Below, in pieces: positions 60,131-64,000 of a DNA stretch of 64,000 bases (the first letter of the stretch is position 1; each line of letters begins with the position of its first letter). The translations under genes were made by a program, and so were the position numbers. Origin of the DNA: an uncultured Desulfovibrio sp. (lineage in GTDB: Bacteria > Desulfobacterota > Desulfovibrionia > Desulfovibrionales > Desulfovibrionaceae); NCBI GenBank assembly GCA_934546745.1, contig CAKTDV010000009.1:1-64000 (forward strand). The letters are read 5' to 3'. The notes under the pieces were generated by a model. The model worked only from the letters and a program-made list of their open reading frames with translations. It ran no database searches and was not told the origin of the DNA.

Positions 60131-60151
60131 TTGTAGCTACAAAGTAGCTAC
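60131..60151. promoter_or_regulatory. probable operator of the RelB-like gene
   Basis: Two GTAGCTAC palindromes at 60133-60140 and 60144-60151, 11 bases apart, the first inside TTGTAGCTACAA. Spacing of one helical turn upstream of the antitoxin start fits binding of ribbon-helix-helix dimers side by side. Confidence 0.65.
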
Positions 60152-60260
60152 AAGACAAGCGTGAAACCAAGTAGGCTAGGCCAGGAGCAAGGAAAAACAG
60201 GATGTAGACAGCGCCGTTTGACATTGGCAAATTTCAAACGACGCAGCTCTGGAAAAAAGG

Positions 60261-60314
60261 TTGAGGGCTTCCCTCCTCTCTGAACAGACAGAGCGGAGGG
60301 AAGCCCTCAAAAAA
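60261..60314 (-). terminator. terminator of the metalloprotease gene
   Basis: TTGAGGGCTTCCCTCC pairs with GGAGGGAAGCCCTCAA. On the minus strand it is followed after two bases by a T run. It sits just after the minus-strand gene ending at 60329. Confidence 0.8.
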
Positions 60315-60328
60315 CAAGTATCCCGGCG

Positions 60329-61120
60329 CTACACCTGGAGAGAGAGTCCGATACCAAAGGGGGCAAGCTGTGTGGGCATGATGCCCTGCATGGCTGAAAC
60401 GGCGTAGGCACGCAGCGCGCGTCCTATGCCGGAGAGGGGATTGCCGCCGGAGGCGGCGGTGTCATTGGCGGTGTTGACAGAGCCGTAGGTACTGCCTACG
60501 GGACCCACCCCGTTGGCATCGGCAAAGAAACTGCCCACGCTGGCATAGCTGCTGGCGGCCCGCTGGGATGTCGCGGCGGAAACGCCCTGTCCGTCTTCTT
60601 CCGGATCGGCGCGTTGTTCCGTGCGGGCCTCGGCGGACATGCGCGCCGCCTGTGCGGCTATCTGCGTGTCCTGTGCGGAGGGTTCCGCCGGGGCGAGCGC
60701 CGCGCGGCGAATCTGTTCTGCCTTGCGTTCCGTTTCCTCGGGATCGCCGGGAACAGCGGATACGTCAATGGAGACATGACCGCCGATGGCGTAGAGCTGT
60801 CCGTCAGGACCCTTCTGGTGCTGGTAGTGCGCGCCGCCCGCGGCATGCTGTCCAGCGGTGGCCAAATGGGCCGATTCGTGGGAGCGGACTTCCTGATCGC
60901 GCTGTTGCAGCTTGCGCAGTTGCGCCTGTGCCTCAGGACTGAGCCGCAATTCGTCGGTGCGGTTTTCCAGCTCGCGGGAGAAGGCGGAGGCGGGTTGCCG
61001 CTGTTGTTGCGGCGTGACGGCGCTTTGCTGGCCGATATTTTGTACGCGCTGGATCAGCGCGTCATAGGCGGCGGATTCTTCCGCGCCATAGGTGGGGACT
61101 CGTTCGATGGATTGGGACAT
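60329..61120 (-). CDS. SprA-related putative metalloprotease
   Basis: 263 residues. HESAH (81-85) is an HEXXH-type zinc site in the family pattern QEVRSHESAHLATAGQHAAGGAHYQ, followed by GPDGQLYAIGGHVSIDVS. The first 60 and last 110 residues are low-complexity, rich in A, Q and S. It has no signal peptide. Function in this family is not established. Confidence 0.78.
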   Translation of the reverse strand: MSQSIERVPTYGAEESAAYDALIQRVQNIGQQSAVTPQQQRQPASAFSRELENRTDELRLSPEAQAQLRKLQQRDQEVRSHESAHLATAGQHAAGGAHYQHQKGPDGQLYAIGGHVSIDVSAVPGDPEETERKAEQIRRAALAPAEPSAQDTQIAAQAARMSAEARTEQRADPEEDGQGVSAATSQRAASSYASVGSFFADANGVGPVGSTYGSVNTANDTAASGGNPLSGIGRALRAYAVSAMQGIMPTQLAPFGIGLSLQV

Positions 61121-61225
61121 GGTTGGCCTCGTTTTGGGGACTGGCGCTCCGTGCCTGCGCCGTTCGTCCTCTCCGATTCCCTATCGACCGAAACAGCCAA
61201 AGGTTAAGGGGAAAACGCAATTTTT

Positions 61226-62047
61226 TCAGTAGAGCGTGTTCAGAATATCCTCATCCATGCCGTATCCGTGTTCCGGGCCGGGGAAGGTTCCGGCGCGCAC
61301 CTCGTTGGCATAGACCGCGAACGCCTCGCGCATGGCGTCGCCTACGGGGGCGAAGCGCTTGACAAATTTGGGGGAAAGCCGTTCGGTGATGCCCAGCATG
61401 TCCTGCCAGACGAGCACCTGCCCGTCGCACTCCGGCCCTGCGCCGATGCCGATGGTGGGGATGGCAACGGTCTCCGTGATGCGGGCGGCCAGAGGTGTGG
61501 GAACGCATTCCAGCACAAGGGCGAAGGCGCCGGCCTTCTCAAGGGCGCGCGCGTCGTCCAGCATTGTTTGCGCGGCTTCCGCGCTTTTGCCCTGAACCCG
61601 GTAGCCGCCGAGACTGTGCAGGGATTGCGGCGTCAGCCCGATATGTCCCATGACCGGAATGGACGCCTGGACAATGGCTTCCACATGCGGCGCGAAATGG
61701 GCGCCACCCTCCAGTTTGACGGCCTGCGCCAGGCCTTCCCGTACCAGACGCCCCGCGTTTTCACAGGCCTGCCGCGGTGAAACCTGATAGCTCATGAACG
61801 GCATGTCGCAGACCACCAGCGCCTTACTCGCCGCGCGGGACACGGCGGCGCAGTGGTGGATCATGTGCTCCATGCCGACGCCCAGCGTGTCCTCAAGGCC
61901 CATCATGACCATGCCGAGAGAATCCCCGACAAGGAGGGCATCCGCCGCATCGTCCATGAGGCGGGCGACGCTGTAGTCATAGGCCGTGATCATGACCAGT
62001 TTGTGATCGCCTTTGGCGGCGCGAAAGGTGACGGCAGTCTGTTTCAT
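61226..62047 (-). CDS. panB: ketopantoate hydroxymethyltransferase
   Basis: 273 residues from the ATG at 62047. Transfers a one-carbon unit from methylenetetrahydrofolate to 2-oxoisovalerate in pantothenate synthesis. The family motifs MITAYDYSVARLMDDAADALLVGDSLGMV, GHIGLTPQ, LECVPTPLAARIT, and IGIGAGPECDGQVLVWQDMLG are present. It lies ten bases after speB, so the two are probably one transcript. Confidence 0.95.
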   Translation of the reverse strand: MKQTAVTFRAAKGDHKLVMITAYDYSVARLMDDAADALLVGDSLGMVMMGLEDTLGVGMEHMIHHCAAVSRAASKALVVCDMPFMSYQVSPRQACENAGRLVREGLAQAVKLEGGAHFAPHVEAIVQASIPVMGHIGLTPQSLHSLGGYRVQGKSAEAAQTMLDDARALEKAGAFALVLECVPTPLAARITETVAIPTIGIGAGPECDGQVLVWQDMLGITERLSPKFVKRFAPVGDAMREAFAVYANEVRAGTFPGPEHGYGMDEDILNTLY

Positions 62048-62057
62048 GGGGTGGCTC

Positions 62058-62939
62058 CTATATTGGGGCGGCGTTGGCGCGCTGGGCAAAGCCCATGAGG
62101 GCATGCGTCAGCTTTGCCGCTGTGAAGTCCGCGTGATGGAGGCCGGGCAGGGGAGCCAGTTCCACCACGTCCATGCCGACGACGCGGCGGCCCCGGCAAC
62201 AGCGCTCGATGAGCCGCAAGGCATCGTACCAGAACAGACCGCCCGGAGAGGGCGTACCCGTAGCGGGCATGAGCGAGGCGTCCAGTCCGTCCACATCAAA
62301 GGTAATGTAGATATGGGAAGGAAAGCCGGCGGGCAGGGGCTGTTCCGGGATGCCTCTGTCGTGGAGGGCGGCCGCGTCGATCGCCGTAATCTGAAAACGG
62401 CGCCGGATGGCGGCTTCCTCGCGGCAGTAGTCGCGTATGGCGAATTGCGCCAGCGGCAGCTCCAAATCCGCTACGGCGCGATACATGACGCTGGCATGGG
62501 AGAGCGGGTTGCCCTCATAGCTGGGGCGCAGATCCGCATGGGCGTCAATCTGGACGACGCCGAAGGGGGTCTCGTTGCGCCGCGCCTCCCGCGCCAGCGC
62601 CCGGAGGGCCCCCAGGGTGACGGTATGCTCGCCGCCCAGCAGCACGGGCAGGGCCTTGTGGGCCAGCGCTGTTGCGACGGCCTGTTCAATGCCTGTCAGC
62701 GCCTCCTCGCTGGTGGCGCAGGTGACGGCGGGAGCGGTGTAGACCCCCCCCTCGCAGGGGGCGCTGATGCCGTCCCAGGCCTCCAGCTGCTGGGAGGCCG
62801 CCAGAATGGCGGCCGGTCCCCGCGCCGTGCCGCCGCCGTAGGAGGTACTTTGTTCCAGCGGGGCCGGGATAACGTGGAAGGCCGCCGCCTCGGGGGCGGC
62901 GGGGGCATATTCCGAGGCCAGAAAGTCGTGATGGCGCAT
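62058..62939 (-). CDS. speB: agmatinase
   Basis: 293 residues from the ATG at 62939. Ureohydrolase making putrescine from agmatine. Manganese ligands: H105 (GGEHTVTLG), D132, H134 and D136 (DAHADL), D215 and D217 (TFDVDGLD). Agmatinase, arginase and related guanidinohydrolases share this fold, and length fits agmatinase best. A terminator-like hairpin lies upstream, preceded by a short Leu-rich frame that is open into this gene. Confidence 0.9.
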   Translation of the reverse strand: MRHHDFLASEYAPAAPEAAAFHVIPAPLEQSTSYGGGTARGPAAILAASQQLEAWDGISAPCEGGVYTAPAVTCATSEEALTGIEQAVATALAHKALPVLLGGEHTVTLGALRALAREARRNETPFGVVQIDAHADLRPSYEGNPLSHASVMYRAVADLELPLAQFAIRDYCREEAAIRRRFQITAIDAAALHDRGIPEQPLPAGFPSHIYITFDVDGLDASLMPATGTPSPGGLFWYDALRLIERCCRGRRVVGMDVVELAPLPGLHHADFTAAKLTHALMGFAQRANAAPI

Positions 62940-63031
62940 GGCTCCCTCGTGGAGAAGAGGCGTGATACGGGAGGAAGTATGCCAGAGAAAAGCGGGATAA
63001 TCCAGCCTCTGCGGAGGCGGCGGAAAACAAA

Positions 63032-63056
63032 AGGGCCCGCTGGGGAAGCGGGCCCT
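63032..63056 (-). terminator. terminator-like hairpin upstream of speB, possible attenuator
   Basis: On the minus strand AGGGCCCGCT, TCCCC, AGCGGGCCCT then TTTGTTTT. It lies about 90 bases before the speB ATG. A minus-strand ATG at 63122 begins a frame in which ten of the first 20 codons are Leu (MLALLLLVQSILLSLLTTLS). It runs through the hairpin with no stop. The rest of 62940-63250 holds nothing I can identify. Confidence 0.45.
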
Positions 63057-63251
63057 TGCTACTGAAAGCGTTGTCAGCAAAGAAAGGAGGATGCTCTGAA
63101 CAAGCAATAACAATGCCAACATGATGAATCGCTAACATGGCGATATGACAGGGATATTGTGGTGCGCCCGTGCCCTGCCAGGGTGAAAAAATTGTACTTC
63201 CTTGCGGAAAGGAAGGGAGGGCGGCGTTGTCGTGTAAAAATTTTTGTCTGG

Positions 63252-63284
63252 AAAAAAAGAAAAAGGGTTCGCCTTGCGAACCCT
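63252..63284 (-). terminator. terminator of tRNA-Ala
   Basis: On the minus strand AGGGTTCG, CAAGG, CGAACCCT followed by TTTTCTTTTTTT. It starts seven bases after the tRNA CCA end. Confidence 0.85.
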
Positions 63285-63290
63285 GAAATC

Positions 63291-63366
<76 letters not shown>

Positions 63367-63378
63367 ATAACGGAGCTA

Positions 63379-63407
63379 TATTTACCCGTCATCGTGAGAG
63401 GCGTCAA
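63379..63407 (-). promoter_or_regulatory. promoter of tRNA-Ala
   Basis: On the minus strand TTGACG (63402-63407), 17 bases, TAAATA (63379-63384). The start point falls about six bases before the mature tRNA. Confidence 0.7.
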
Positions 63408-63508
63408 GATTTTTTTGCCGGAATTTTCCTCTCGACCTGCGGCCCTGACTTTGGCATGCTGGGCGCGTTGCTGTTTCAGGGGGAGCGCGGGCCCCAAGGA
63501 TTGTCAGG

Positions 63509-64000
63509 ATGTTTACGCCGCTTCTGCTCATGCTTTCCGGGATTGTCTCCGGCTATCTGGGGCGTTGCGCCGCTCGCCGGTGGCGCTGGCCCGCGCTGTG
63601 TCTGCGTCTTTGCGCCCAGGCCATACCGCCCGCGGTGCTTTTTCTGCTGTTTCTGCTGGGGGCGGGCGTAGGCGGTGACGCCGCATTGCTGCGCATGTTG
63701 CCGCGACTGGGCGGCGTGGCCCTCTGGCTGACCCTGTGCGGTCTGGCAGGCAGCTTTGTCTGTGTGCGGTTGATACGGGCATACCTGCCCCCGGTTCCCG
63801 ACGCGCCCGCCAGCGTACCCCCATCTCGCGGCGAGGCCGCGCGGGAACCGGGGGCGCGCCGCCTGATGGCTATGGCGACGGGCAGCGTAGGCATCATCAC
63901 CTTTTTCTGTCTGGGGCTTGTGCTGGCCCGGGCCGCTGTGCTGCCGCCCGCGCTGACATCGCACATGCCGGCCCTGTACGCGCTCTATGCGCTGATGGCG
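63509..64000 (+). CDS. LysO family (DUF340) lysine exporter, partial
   Basis: 164 codons from the ATG at 63509; the gene runs off the right edge. AGGA upstream gives a plausible ribosome-binding site. The pattern MFTPLLLMLSGIVSGYLGR, then VLFLLFLLGAGVGGDAALLRMLPRLGGVALWLTL, matches the N-terminal half of LysO-like proteins, with several membrane helices. LysO exports lysine in E. coli. The call rests on the N-terminal half only. Confidence 0.7.
   Translation, partial: MFTPLLLMLSGIVSGYLGRCAARRWRWPALCLRLCAQAIPPAVLFLLFLLGAGVGGDAALLRMLPRLGGVALWLTLCGLAGSFVCVRLIRAYLPPVPDAPASVPPSRGEAAREPGARRLMAMATGSVGIITFFCLGLVLARAAVLPPALTSHMPALYALYALMA

Noticed and set aside
60111..60328. A toxin gene for the RelB-like antitoxin upstream
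   Set aside because: Only the operator and a terminator fill this stretch; no frame of toxin length is present.
61231..61245. TAGAGCGTGTTCAG beside panB, like the end of the element at 37088
   Set aside because: Only the first nine bases agree and it lacks the GTTAAC core; it is the panB 3' end.

Overview
The window looks like chromosomal DNA of a GC-rich sulfate reducer of the Desulfovibrionaceae. The evidence is a nap operon in the order C-M-A-D-G-H beside nrfHA, an Re-type citrate synthase gene next to isocitrate dehydrogenase, multihaem cytochromes, and two-subunit PyrD/PyrK. There are no rRNA genes, integrases or transposases. Almost everything reads as core genome, except a damaged CRISPR-Cas locus at the left edge and small repeats between genes.

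Layout. 1-5493: minus-strand type III-A CRISPR locus (cas6, truncated csm4, csm5, cas1, two cas2 genes, leader, array running off the edge). cas10, csm2, csm3 and the 5' end of csm4 are missing. 5539-13797: long minus-strand run pyrK, pyrD, an acetyltransferase-like gene, an epimerase, an ABC-F ATPase, mutT, an M24 peptidase and aroK. 13980-19228: plus-strand asd, a class IV aminotransferase, a glycosyltransferase, a TtuA-like tRNA thiolase and a hexapeptide acyltransferase. 19332-26919: minus-strand set Re-citrate synthase, icd, LysE exporter, aconitase-like hydratase, thrC. This is the route from oxaloacetate and acetyl-CoA to 2-oxoglutarate, plus threonine synthesis. 27077-29805: RNase II-type nuclease and plsY. 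30019-31074: an NADP secondary-alcohol dehydrogenase.

31322-39079: divergent nrfHA (nitrite to ammonia) and napCMADGH (nitrate to nitrite), separated by about 325 bases carrying three CRP/FNR/HcpR-like palindromes. Together they would reduce nitrate to ammonium in the periplasm. 39415-43942: a small unknown protein, a probable small RNA, an EndoQ-UvrD fusion and a methyltransferase. 43972-54102: a U32 peptidase, a sugar-nucleotide epimerase, a membrane protein, glmS, a PpiD-like chaperone and a surface-carbohydrate protein. 54145-64000: mtnA, an alanine-type aminotransferase, hom, yjbQ, dinB, a solitary RelB-like antitoxin, a putative metalloprotease, panB, speB, tRNA-Ala(GGC) and the start of a LysO-like exporter.

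The main unexplained signals are: the precise loss of the type III effector genes; two tandem cas2 genes; a leader element of about 45 bases shared by pyrD, the TtuA-like gene and icd; three near-consensus parS sites, suggesting an origin-proximal location; a deaminated-DNA endonuclease fused to a helicase; a citrate synthase fused to a Cache sensor domain; and a 212-base inverted-repeat element between napA and napD.
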